Source: Kutzneria chonburiensis (GTDB lineage: Bacteria; Actinomycetota; Actinomycetes; Mycobacteriales; Pseudonocardiaceae). Taken from it: a stretch of 64,000 bases of DNA. The DNA lies in contig NZ_CP097263.1 of the NCBI RefSeq assembly GCF_028622115.1, positions 9,249,501-9,313,500 of the forward strand. Reading direction: 5' to 3'. A program made the translations under genes and the position numbers. Shown one piece after another: positions 56,126 to 64,000 of the stretch. Under the pieces are notes generated by a model. That model did no database searches. It worked only from the letters and a program-made list of their open reading frames with translations, and was not told the DNA's origin. Every line of letters begins with the position of its first letter. The stretch's first letter is position 1.

Positions 56126-56596
56126 TCAGGTGATCTCCAGCACACCGGCCGGGTCGAGCGGGATCTGCCGCAGCACGAGCCGACTGCGCAGCTCACGGAC
56201 GCCGTGCTCACGCTTGAGCCGCTCGATCAACTCCTCGAATTCGCCGGTGTCGGTGCAGGCCATCCGGAGCTGGTAGTCGTACTCCCCGGTCACGTGCGCG
56301 GCCGAGAAGATCTGCGGAAACCGGCGCAGGCCGCGTTCGAACTCGGCACCGGACACCCCGTCCCGGAGGCGCACCTCGGTGACCAGTACCAGCGGCCGGC
56401 CGAGGGCGGCGAAATCCAGGTCGGCCCGATAGCCGCGCAGGATCCCGGATCGCCGCAGCCGTCGCACCCGGTCGGCGACGGCGTTGGCGCTGAGTCGGAC
56501 GGTCCGGGCCAGCTCCTGATACGTGATTCGGCCGTCGTGCAGGAGCACGGTGAGGATCTCCCGGTCGACGGCGTCTACTGCGACTTCCGAAGTCAT
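56126..56596 (-). CDS. Lrp/AsnC-family regulator
   Basis: A 156-residue protein: HTH (VDREILTVLLHDGRITYQELARTVRLSANAVADRVRRLRRSGILRGYRADLD) and RAM ligand-binding domain (HVTGEYDYQLRMACTD). It likely senses an amino acid. It is divergent from the membrane-protein/MFS pair, which look like amino-acid or metabolite exporters, and probably controls them. Confidence 0.93.
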   Translation of the reverse strand: MTSEVAVDAVDREILTVLLHDGRITYQELARTVRLSANAVADRVRRLRRSGILRGYRADLDFAALGRPLVLVTEVRLRDGVSGAEFERGLRRFPQIFSAAHVTGEYDYQLRMACTDTGEFEELIERLKREHGVRELRSRLVLRQIPLDPAGVLEIT

Positions 56597-56689
56597 CTGG
56601 CCAATCTACCGAGAACATCGCAGTCGTAGAGCCTCACTGGCCGCGATTTCCGCGACAAACGCGGCGGAAATGCTGAGAGGGTCGAAGTC

Positions 56690-57502
56690 ATGGGGCCCGA
56701 CCTGCTCAAACTCCTCCTGACACCCACTTTGATCATCGCCGCCACCCTCCTCCAACGCCGCTGGGCGACGCTGTTCGGTGGCCGCCTCGTCGGCCTGCCG
56801 CTGACCGCCGCCTCCTCGCTCACGCTGCTGACCATCCGCGAAGGTGAGAAGTTCGCCGTCCAGACGGCGATCGCCACGCTGGGCGGCCAGCTCGCGATCG
56901 CGGCCTTCTGCCTCGGTTACGCCCGCACGGCCCTCAACCACCGCTGGCCGATCGCGCTGCCGATCGCCGTCTGCTGCTACGCGATCGCCGCGCTCACCCT
57001 CAGCAGGCACAACTTTTCCTTGCCAGCGCTGGAATTCCTGGTGCCGACGGGCCTGGCGGCGACGCTGGCGGCCTGGCCGGCGCTGACGCCGCGCGAGGTT
57101 GTGTCGATACCGTGGGAGCTGCCGGCGCGCATCACGGTCGCCACGGTGATGACGACCCTGGTGCTTACCGCGGCCACGATGCTGGGCTCGCGGACGATCG
57201 GCCTCGTCGCCTCTTTTCCTTTGTTCGCAAGCCTCTCGGCCGCGTACGGGCACAACGCCGCTGGCGGCCCGGTTGCAGTCATCTCGCTGCGCTCGGTGGT
57301 GGTCGGGGCCTTCACGTCCTCGGTGTTCTTCCTCACGATCGCCAGCACTCTGCCGCTGCTGGGCGCCCTCGGCGCATTCCCGCTTGCGGTGACGGCGACG
57401 GTGTTCGCGCACATTGCCGTCAACCTATTCACCTATGGATTGAAACCCCGCGATTCCTGTATTGGACGCATGAACGAGTGGCAACTAGCTTCCAGTGCAT
57501 GA
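56690..57502 (+). CDS. Multi-pass membrane protein of unknown function
   Basis: A 270-residue protein with eight or so hydrophobic helices and a GRLVGLPLT motif near the start. I do not recognise the family with certainty. Its TGA overlaps the ATG of the MFS gene (ATGA). The divergent Lrp gene suggests export of an amino-acid-like compound (inference). Confidence 0.7.
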   Translation: MGPDLLKLLLTPTLIIAATLLQRRWATLFGGRLVGLPLTAASSLTLLTIREGEKFAVQTAIATLGGQLAIAAFCLGYARTALNHRWPIALPIAVCCYAIAALTLSRHNFSLPALEFLVPTGLAATLAAWPALTPREVVSIPWELPARITVATVMTTLVLTAATMLGSRTIGLVASFPLFASLSAAYGHNAAGGPVAVISLRSVVVGAFTSSVFFLTIASTLPLLGALGAFPLAVTATVFAHIAVNLFTYGLKPRDSCIGRMNEWQLASSA

Positions 57503-58707
57503 CGGAAGAACGAGCACATCGCCGTGGCAGCAAGGGATTCCGTCGCATCAACCTCGGGCTGTTCGCCGCCGGCCTGGCCACGTTCATGGTCCTCTACTGC
57601 GTGCAGCCACTGCTTCCCGTGTTCGCCAAGGACTTCCGGCTCACGCCGACCGAATCGAGCCTGGCCATCTCGGTCGCCACCGGCATGCTGGCGCTGGCCA
57701 TCGTGCCGCTGAGCATGCTTTCCGAGCGGTGGGGCCGAATGCCGCTCATGACGGCGTCGCTGTTCGCCACGGCCACGCTCCAGATCGCCGTGGCGTTCAG
57801 CCCGAACTTCACGGTCATGTTGGCCATCAGGGCGTTGCAGGGCCTCGCGGTCGCCGGCCTGCCCGCGGTGGCGATGGCCTATCTGGCCGAAGAGGTGCAC
57901 CGAGGATCACTCGGCTTTGCGGTCGGTCTCTACATCGGCGGCAACAGCATCGGCGGCATGGCCGGCCGGGTGATCACCGGCCTGGTCACGGACATCGGCG
58001 GCTGGCGGTGGGCGCTCGGCGCGGTCGGGGTGACCTCGATGGCCTGCGCGCTGCTGTTCAAGGCGGTGATGCCGTCCTCGGCCAACTTCGACCAGAAGCC
58101 GCTGAAACTGCGCTCGCTGGCCAACTGCTTCCGGGACAGCGGCCTGGTCCGCCTCTACCTGATCGGCATGCTGCTGATGGGCAGCTTCGTGACGATCTAC
58201 AACTACCTCGGCTTCCGGCTCACCGCCGCCCCGTTCGGCCTGTCGCAGGCGGTGGTCGGCCTGATCTCGGTGGCCTATCTCGCCGGCACGGTCAGCTCCC
58301 CGGTCGCCGGCCGGCTGGTCGACCGGTACAGCCGACGCCAGGTGCTGTGGGGAACGGCGCTGGTCAGCATCGCCGGCCTCGGCCTGATGCTGGCCGACAA
58401 CCTGGTGCTGGTGATCATCGGACTGCTGCTCACCGCCGGCTTCTTCGCCGGCCACACGGTCGCCAGCGGCTGGGTCAGCGCCCGCGCGACGCACCCGGCG
58501 CAGGCCGCGGCGGCCTACCAGCTGTGCTACTACCTCGGCAGCAGTGTCGGCGGATCCGTTGGCGGGCTTGCCTTTTCCGGCGGCGGCTGGCCGGCCGTGA
58601 CGGTCTTCACGGCCGCGTTGACGCTGGGCATGCTGGCCCTGGGACTGAGCCTGCGCAAGCTGGCGCCGGCCGCGCGGAACGTCGTCCGCACACCCGTCAC
58701 GGTCTGA
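57499..58707 (+). CDS. MFS transporter (YnfM-like exporter)
   Basis: A 402-residue, 12-helix MFS protein: INLGLFAAGLATFMVLYCVQPLLPVFAKDF opening, motif A SERWGRMPLM, and DRYSRRQVLWG in the second half. This group exports sugars, amino acids or drugs. ATG 57499 overlaps the membrane-protein stop. Its stop is 1 bp from the convergent GGDEF/EAL gene. Confidence 0.9.
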   Translation: MTEERAHRRGSKGFRRINLGLFAAGLATFMVLYCVQPLLPVFAKDFRLTPTESSLAISVATGMLALAIVPLSMLSERWGRMPLMTASLFATATLQIAVAFSPNFTVMLAIRALQGLAVAGLPAVAMAYLAEEVHRGSLGFAVGLYIGGNSIGGMAGRVITGLVTDIGGWRWALGAVGVTSMACALLFKAVMPSSANFDQKPLKLRSLANCFRDSGLVRLYLIGMLLMGSFVTIYNYLGFRLTAAPFGLSQAVVGLISVAYLAGTVSSPVAGRLVDRYSRRQVLWGTALVSIAGLGLMLADNLVLVIIGLLLTAGFFAGHTVASGWVSARATHPAQAAAAYQLCYYLGSSVGGSVGGLAFSGGGWPAVTVFTAALTLGMLALGLSLRKLAPAARNVVRTPVTV

Positions 58708-58708
58708 A

Positions 58709-60817
58709 TCACTGGGTGATCAACGGCCCGATGTCCTCGGGCCCGCCAGGCTCACCCAGCGCGACCCCCTGACCGGCGTCCACGCCGATCTCCCGCAGCC
58801 ACGCCACATCCTCCAGCGTGTCCACCTTCTCGGCGATCACCCGCATGCCCATCTGGTGGGCCAGCGACACGGTGTTCCACGAGACCGTGGCCGGAATCGT
58901 CTCCCGCTCGCCGTCGACCTGGTCGACCACCAGATCCCGGCTCTTCAGCACGGTCAGCGGCCGCGCCACCAGGCATTCCGGCCGGTGCCCCGACAGCGCC
59001 GAGATGCTGAAGGAGATGCCGCGCTCGGCGAGCAGGGTCATGTCCTCCTCCTGCTCGTCGCCGTCGCAGTCGATCGCCGAAGGCTCCAGCTCCAGCCGCA
59101 CCAGACCGCCGTCGACGCCGCTGTCGGCCAGCGCCCGCAACACGTTGGGCAGGAAATCGGGGTCGCGGGCCTGCCGCGGCGGCATCTTCACGCTCACCAC
59201 CGGGGCCCGCTCGCCGAACTCGAGCTGCCACGAACGCGCCTGCCGGCACACCTCCAGCAGCAGCCACTCGGACAGTCGCACCACCAGCCCGGTGCGCTCG
59301 GCCAGCGACAGGAACTCGGCCGGCGACAACACGCCGTGCTCGGGGTGGTCCCAGGCCAGCTGCGCCTCCACGGCGACCAGCCGGTCGTCGCCGAGCGCGC
59401 GGATCGGTTGGTAGACAACGGTGAACTCACCGTTGTCCAGCGCGATCGGCATGGTCAGGGCGAGCTGCATCTGCGCCCGGTCGCGGTCGCAGCGCTGCTG
59501 GTCGAACAGGGCCCACTGGGCCTTGCCGCCCTCCTTGGCCCAGTGCAGCGCCATGGTGGCGTCGCGCAGCAGCTCGGCCGGCTGCTCCCGGCCGACGGCC
59601 CGCTCCACGATGCCGGCGCTGGCGTGCACGGACAGCCGGTGCCCGAGCACCGTCACGGGCTCGGTGATCAGCCGCATCGCCTCCTCGACGAGCGGCGTCA
59701 CGGTCCGGGTGCCCTCCGACTCCTCGATCAGCAGCGCGAACTCGTCGCCGCCGAGCCGGGCGGCCAGCATCTTGTTGTCCTCGGCGTGGTAGCGCAGCTT
59801 GGTGCCCAGCTTGAGCAGCACCTCGTCGCCGACCTCGGGGCCGAGCCCGTCGTTGATGGTGGCGAAGCCGTCGATGCCGAACACGCACAGCGCGACCCGC
59901 CGCGGCCGGTCCACCCGACCGAGCACGCTGTCCAGCCGGGCCATGAACGCCGTCCTGGTCGGCAGACCGGTCAGCGGGTCCTGCATACCGAGCGTGGCCA
60001 TCGCCTGGTTCGCGTAGTGCAGCTCGGTGGCGTCCTCGACCATCGCCACCTGGTACGTCGCCACGCCCGACGAGTCGCGCACCGCGGACACGGTGACGTT
60101 GGCCCACAGCACGTCGCCGTCCTTCTTCAGCAGCCGCTGCCGGCTGCGGAACGACGGGTACTCGCCACGGAACAGCCGGTCGTAGCGCTGGAGCGTGTCC
60201 GGGATGTCGTCCGGGTGCAGGATGTCCGCGCCGGTCAGCGCGTTCAGCTCCTCGCGGGTGTAGCCGAGCAGCTCCTGCAGCGCCTGGTTGGACTCGAGGA
60301 TGTTGGAGTCGAAGTCGCCGATGGCCAGGCCGATCGGCGCCGAGTCGAACACGGCCAGGAAGCGCGACTCGCTGTCCTGGAGCCGCCGCTGCGCCACGTC
60401 GGTGGCCAGCCACATGGCCTGCTTGATGACCTCCTGCTCCTCGAAGGTGCGCTCACGCAGCGCCTCCGAGTAGCCGGTGCTGAGCCGCCCGAGCAGCTGG
60501 ACGACCCGGTCCAGCAGCTTGAGGTTCTCGCTGGAGATGCCGGCCGGCAGCACCAGACCGGTGCCGAGCAGCTGGAGCGTGCGGCCGAGCGCCTCCGGCG
60601 CGGTGAAGTGGGCGCCGACCAGCCGGGCCCCGACCTCGATCGCCGGCTCCGGGTCGAACGGCTCACTGACCAGGGCGGTCAGCAGCGCGCCGGACAGCTC
60701 CTCGAGGAAGTCCTCGATCTCCCGCCGGGACATCGGCACGTAGGACGTGTCGATGATGGCCGCCGCCCAGCCCTCGGCGAACTCGCGCAGTTGGGCGCTG
60801 CGACCGTCCTCGGTCAT
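58709..60817 (-). CDS. PAS-GGDEF-EAL protein: intact GGDEF, degenerate EAL
   Basis: A 702-residue protein. ATG 60817 is set by GAGGTGG; an upstream GTG/ATG (60865) lacks a site. Order: helical N-terminal domain (1-160), PAS domain (FDSAPIGLAIGDF, about 165-285), GGDEF domain (LTGLPTRTAFMARLD, signature RLGGDEFALL), then EAL domain. In the EAL domain the signature is EAQ, the Asn of the metal site is Lys (VSVKMPP), and other acidic ligands are missing, so it should not hydrolyse c-di-GMP. Probably a cyclase, with the EAL part as a binding or regulatory module. Confidence 0.92.
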   Translation of the reverse strand: MTEDGRSAQLREFAEGWAAAIIDTSYVPMSRREIEDFLEELSGALLTALVSEPFDPEPAIEVGARLVGAHFTAPEALGRTLQLLGTGLVLPAGISSENLKLLDRVVQLLGRLSTGYSEALRERTFEEQEVIKQAMWLATDVAQRRLQDSESRFLAVFDSAPIGLAIGDFDSNILESNQALQELLGYTREELNALTGADILHPDDIPDTLQRYDRLFRGEYPSFRSRQRLLKKDGDVLWANVTVSAVRDSSGVATYQVAMVEDATELHYANQAMATLGMQDPLTGLPTRTAFMARLDSVLGRVDRPRRVALCVFGIDGFATINDGLGPEVGDEVLLKLGTKLRYHAEDNKMLAARLGGDEFALLIEESEGTRTVTPLVEEAMRLITEPVTVLGHRLSVHASAGIVERAVGREQPAELLRDATMALHWAKEGGKAQWALFDQQRCDRDRAQMQLALTMPIALDNGEFTVVYQPIRALGDDRLVAVEAQLAWDHPEHGVLSPAEFLSLAERTGLVVRLSEWLLLEVCRQARSWQLEFGERAPVVSVKMPPRQARDPDFLPNVLRALADSGVDGGLVRLELEPSAIDCDGDEQEEDMTLLAERGISFSISALSGHRPECLVARPLTVLKSRDLVVDQVDGERETIPATVSWNTVSLAHQMGMRVIAEKVDTLEDVAWLREIGVDAGQGVALGEPGGPEDIGPLITQ

Positions 60818-60868
60818 CGCCACCTCGCTCGTACCGGGATCCCGGGCCGACAGTGTATTCGGCATCGG

Positions 60869-61696
60869 CTACGGCTTCGCCGCCACCACTCCGTAGACGA
60901 GTGAACTCTCCGGGTGACGGCCGACGTCGGCGTCCGAGTCGGGCCGCCACAGCGGCAGGTGCACGACGCCGGGCGGCACCGGCTCGAAGCCGTCGATGAT
61001 GCGCAGCAGCTCATCGGCGGTGCGCAGGTGCAGCGGCTCCAGGGTGTCCTGCACGATCTCGCCGACCGACTGCGCGTCGGCCAGCTCGTCGCCCTGCGCG
61101 CCGGTGAAGCTCGGATGGGACAGCGCCACGTAGCTGCCCGGCACGAGCGCGTCCCGGTAGCGGCGCATCAGCCGCGCCGGATCGGCGCTGTCCGCGACGA
61201 AATGCATCATCAGCAGCGTCAGCACGGCCACCGGCTGGTCGAAGTCGATCAACGCCCGCACGTCGGGGGCGTTCAGGACCTCGTCCGGCGAGCGGAAGTC
61301 GGCCAGCACCGCGGTGGCGAACGCGTTGTCCCGCAGCAGCGGCTCGGCGTAGGCGATGGCGATCGGGTCGTTGTCCACGTACGCCACGCGGCACTTCGGG
61401 TTCAGGCCCTGGGCGATCTGGTGCACGTTGCCCACCGACGGGATGCCGGAGCCGATGTCCAGGAACTGCGTGACGCCCTGGCCGACCAGCCACGTCACCG
61501 CCCGGCGCAGGAAGCTCCGGTTCAGCCGCACGGTGACCCGCACCTGCGGCGTCACCTCGAGCAGGCGCTTGGCCAGCTCCCGGTCGGCCGCGGTGTTGCA
61601 GCCGCCGCCGAGCAGGTAGTCGTACACCCGGGCCGCGCTGGGCCGGGTGAGGTCGATGCGTTTGGGCGTCCAACGCGGTCTGTCCAGCATCGGCAA
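60869..61696 (-). CDS. SAM-dependent methyltransferase, DUF574 family
   Basis: A 275-residue protein: RPSAARVYDYLLGG opening, FLDIGSGIPSVGNVH (SAM motif I), YVDNDPIAIAYAEPLL (motif II). The DUF574 family is expanded in actinomycetes and has no settled substrate. It follows its paralogue at 61699 with a 2-bp gap, so they form an operon. GTG/ATG start at 61696. Confidence 0.93.
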   Translation of the reverse strand: MPMLDRPRWTPKRIDLTRPSAARVYDYLLGGGCNTAADRELAKRLLEVTPQVRVTVRLNRSFLRRAVTWLVGQGVTQFLDIGSGIPSVGNVHQIAQGLNPKCRVAYVDNDPIAIAYAEPLLRDNAFATAVLADFRSPDEVLNAPDVRALIDFDQPVAVLTLLMMHFVADSADPARLMRRYRDALVPGSYVALSHPSFTGAQGDELADAQSVGEIVQDTLEPLHLRTADELLRIIDGFEPVPPGVVHLPLWRPDSDADVGRHPESSLVYGVVAAKP

Positions 61697-61698
61697 CG

Positions 61699-62505
61699 TC
61701 AGCGCTTCCTCGCCACCACGCCGTACATGGCGGCCTCCTCGTGGTGGTCGGCGTCCTCGGGGAACTCCGGCCGCCAGCGTGGCACGTGCACGATGCCCGG
61801 ATCCAGTGGCTCGAAGCCCTCGATCAGCCGGGCGACGTCGGCTCGGCCGCGCAGCGTTATCGGTGTCCGATTGGCCGCGTACAGGTCGTACACGGTGAGG
61901 ATGTGGTCCGTGACGGCCTCGTGGGTGGAGTGCGACACGGCCACGTAGCTGCCGTCGGGCAGCGCCTCGCGGTACACCGACATCAGCTCCGCGGGATCGT
62001 CCTCGTCGGGGATGTGGTGCAGCAGTGCGAACAGCAGCAGCCCGACCGGCTGGTCGAAATCGATCAGGTGCTGCACCTCCGGCGACGACAGCACCGCGCC
62101 GGGGCGGCGGAAGTCCTCGTGCACGACAGCGGCGAACTCGTTGTCCTGCAACAGAAGTTCACTGTGGACCACGGCCGTGGGCTCGCGATCGACGTACACG
62201 ACGCGGCAGCGCGGGTCCTTGGCCTGTGCGACCTCGTGCACGTTCCCGACGGTCGGGATGCCCGAGCCGATGTCGATGAACTGGTGCACGCCCAGGTCGA
62301 CCAGGTGGCGAACAGCGCGGCGCAGGAACGCGCGATTGGCCCTGGTCAGGTACTCCACCTCGGGCATCGCCTTGATGACCTGCCGCGCCATCTCCCGGTC
62401 GGCCTCGGAGTTGGTGGCCCCGCCGAGCAGATAGTCGTAGATGCGGGCCGCGTTGGGCGTGTCGAGGTCGATGTAGGTGTGAGCCCAGCTCGTGTGGTCA
62501 AGCAC
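61699..62505 (-). CDS. SAM-dependent methyltransferase, DUF574 family (paralogue)
   Basis: A 268-residue protein with the same landmarks (NAARIYDYLLGGATNSEADRE, FIDIGSGIPTVGNVH, YVDREPTAVVHSELLL). The two share the architecture but differ at many positions, so the duplication is old. GTG 62505 start. First gene of the pair. Confidence 0.93.
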   Translation of the reverse strand: MLDHTSWAHTYIDLDTPNAARIYDYLLGGATNSEADREMARQVIKAMPEVEYLTRANRAFLRRAVRHLVDLGVHQFIDIGSGIPTVGNVHEVAQAKDPRCRVVYVDREPTAVVHSELLLQDNEFAAVVHEDFRRPGAVLSSPEVQHLIDFDQPVGLLLFALLHHIPDEDDPAELMSVYREALPDGSYVAVSHSTHEAVTDHILTVYDLYAANRTPITLRGRADVARLIEGFEPLDPGIVHVPRWRPEFPEDADHHEEAAMYGVVARKR

Positions 62506-62595
62506 GGCGCACCTCGTGGGTCCGGTGCTGCGGCGGCGCGCACCCTGGCGTTTCGGTGGTAGCCCCGGGAAGTGTAGTGACCGGGGCCGGGACGT

Positions 62596-63675
62596 CTACC
62601 TACCTTGAGGTAAAACCCCGTCCGCCTGGGCAGGGCGGTCTCCCTGTGTTGCCGTTACAGCGTCCGATCGGGTGATGTTCGGAGTCCGAAGCACCGTGAC
62701 CAGCAGGCCGACCGCGACACCGGCTGTGATCGACACCAGCGCGCGGTCCAGTTCCACCGGCAGCGCCACGATGCTGGTCGAACTCCACCACACCGGCAGG
62801 TCCTGGAGAAAGGCGAGGGCGCCCAGGCCAACCGCGGCCAGCGCGGCGAACCAGCGTCCGGTGCTCCGGTTGGCCGCCAGCAGCGCCACCGCGGCCGCGC
62901 CGACGAGCCAGGCGAGGATCACCGGCAGGTACTCATGCGCCACGATGGTCCACTGATTCTCGGCCTGACGGCCAAGAATTGTCGCAATTCCGTGGGTGGC
63001 GCCGGCCAGCACCAGCACGGCCGTCGCGGCGGCCAGCGGGCGCTGGCTGCGGCGGACCAGGCCCAGCAGCGAGGTTGCGATCGCGAGAGACACCGTGACC
63101 AGGATCCACGGCGCGGGCGACGGCCCCGGCAGCCAGCGGAGCTCGCCCCGCACCTGGTAGGTCCTGCCGTCGGAGACAAGATCGACCTGCCACGCCCGGA
63201 TCAGGTGCTCGCTGTCCGGATCGGCGAGCACTTGCGACGGAAGTGTTGCGTCACCCCAGTGCGCGTAGTGATCGTGCCACTGCACCACCGGGTCGGCGGA
63301 AAGACGTTGCCAGCGCGGCGCCACGGCCGCGTCGCCGGTCGGCTTCTCCGGGTCCTCACTGATGTCGCCGGACGGCGTCGCCTCGGTCGGGATGGCGGCG
63401 TTGACCGCCGCGCCGTCCGAACCGATCTGGTAGCGCTGCGCCCCGTCCGGGTCGAGCACGACGACATCCGTTCGAGTGGAATTGCGCAGCCACAGGGCCT
63501 CGCCGTTCTGCAACACCCGGAACTCGACGCCCGGCGGCAGAGTGGTCGACGGAATCAGCGCGCTGCTCAGGTCGCCGACGCGGTCCGGCGGCGTGTGCGC
63601 GTCGGCCTCGTGCGCCGAGGCGGGGCCGGCCAGCGCCAGCAGCAGCACGGCGACCAGGGCGGCAAGGCGGGCCAC
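62596..63675 (-). CDS. Secreted/membrane protein next to an ECF transporter ATPase
   Basis: A 359-residue protein with a signal peptide (1-21, ending ASAHEADAH), an extracellular part (about 22-190) and five to six C-terminal membrane helices (190-330). The His-rich start HEADAH could bind a metal. It follows the CbiO-like gene by 4 bp, and proteins of this kind occur in cobalt/nickel transport clusters, so a substrate-handling role is plausible but unproven. Confidence 0.75.
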   Translation of the reverse strand: MARLAALVAVLLLALAGPASAHEADAHTPPDRVGDLSSALIPSTTLPPGVEFRVLQNGEALWLRNSTRTDVVVLDPDGAQRYQIGSDGAAVNAAIPTEATPSGDISEDPEKPTGDAAVAPRWQRLSADPVVQWHDHYAHWGDATLPSQVLADPDSEHLIRAWQVDLVSDGRTYQVRGELRWLPGPSPAPWILVTVSLAIATSLLGLVRRSQRPLAAATAVLVLAGATHGIATILGRQAENQWTIVAHEYLPVILAWLVGAAAVALLAANRSTGRWFAALAAVGLGALAFLQDLPVWWSSTSIVALPVELDRALVSITAGVAVGLLVTVLRTPNITRSDAVTATQGDRPAQADGVLPQGR

Positions 63676-63679
63676 TTCG

Positions 63680-64000
63680 TCAGCCTCCCAAGGGATTGAA
63701 GCCGGCCGGCAGCTCCAGCCGATGGGCGCTCATGAAGCCCGAGTCGGCCAGGATCTCCCGGATCGGGCCGTCCGCGACGACCTGGCCGTGGTCAAGCACA
63801 ACGGCCCGGTGGCACAGTTCCAGCGCGTACGGCAGGTCATGGGTGACCAGCAACGTGGTCATGCCCAGCCGTTTCACCAGATCCGCGAACTCGCGGCGGG
63901 CAGCTGGGTCCAAATTGGACGATGGCTCGTCGAGGACGAGGACCTCGGGATGCATGGCCAGCACGGTCGCGACCGCGGCGCGGCGGCGCTGGCCGAGCGA
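63680..64000 (-). CDS. cbiO: Energy-coupling factor ABC transporter ATPase (CbiO-like), partial
   Basis: The 3' 107 codons are visible; the gene continues past the right edge. A SLGQRRRA signature (ABC motif), Walker B LVLDEPSSNLDP and H-loop LLVTHDLPYALEL are present. It is typical of cobalt/nickel ECF transporters. The full gene would carry Walker A upstream, outside the window. Confidence 0.88.
   Translation of the reverse strand, partial: SLGQRRRAAVATVLAMHPEVLVLDEPSSNLDPAARREFADLVKRLGMTTLLVTHDLPYALELCHRAVVLDHGQVVADGPIREILADSGFMSAHRLELPAGFNPLGG

Overview
The window is GC-rich, densely coded DNA with GTG starts and strong GGAGG ribosome sites. It looks like the chromosome of a sporulating actinomycete, probably of the Pseudonocardiales type. 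Pointers are an SsgB-like sporulation protein, an MmyB-type XRE regulator, tandem DUF574 methyltransferases, STAS/RsbW/RsbU partner-switch genes, a cysteine leader peptide before ssuE, a LAL-type ATPase beside a type I polyketide synthase, and leaderless GTG genes. The genus is an inference.

Layout. 0-10 kb: a partial response regulator (probably the front of a response regulator/thioredoxin reductase fusion) is divergent from a compact nine-gene operon. That operon mixes two DJ-1/PfpI proteins, a ThDP-dependent decarboxylase-like enzyme, an AGE-family sugar epimerase and the debranching enzyme GlgX with two STAS antagonists, an RsbW-like kinase and a SpoIIE phosphatase. 10-15.6 kb: a one-module PKS (KS-AT-ACP), a LAL ATPase that lacks its HTH, and an XRE regulator. 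15.9-21 kb: a membrane protein, an IS701-like transposase relative, maltokinase, and a cyclic-nucleotide-domain histidine kinase. 21-25.8 kb: tRNA-His, oligoribonuclease, a HerA-like ATPase, SDR and GNAT genes. 26-32.6 kb: a drug exporter, SsgB, a decayed MarR gene, and two proteins whose linkers are swollen by tandem repeats. 32.6-36.7 kb: a 2'-5' RNA ligase-like gene, a TTC38-type TPR protein, a cupin, a GNAT, and DAHP synthase with an aromatic attenuator. 36.8-41.7 kb: a gamma-glutamyl-amine catabolic operon. 42-47.7 kb: MpaB oxygenase, a cysteine leader plus ssuE, an intact IS481-family element, and a MocR regulator divergent from CMD and PEP-mutase-like genes. 47.7-54.8 kb: secreted PIG-L deacetylase, fused alpha-beta glycyl-tRNA synthetase, TetR/P450. 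54.9-64 kb: GntR/membrane pair, Lrp, exporters, a GGDEF/EAL protein, two DUF574 enzymes, and the end of a cobalt/nickel ECF transporter.

Three things cut across the map. (1) Short AT-rich elements sharing a TTTGCAAA / CTTCTCGAGTTCG core occur about nine times, in both orientations, at gene ends or in protein linkers. (2) Several genes (XRE, RNA ligase, MocR, perhaps SDR-GntR, and the MarR remnant) look intact except for missing single bases, mostly in homopolymers; this is either real decay or assembly error. (3) Attenuator-type regulation is visible twice: a Tyr/Trp/Phe leader before aroG and a Cys leader before ssuE.

The best candidates for something undescribed are the carbohydrate/DJ-1/partner-switch operon, the dispersed AT-rich element family, and the IS481 copy whose target duplication supplies its own transposase stop codon.
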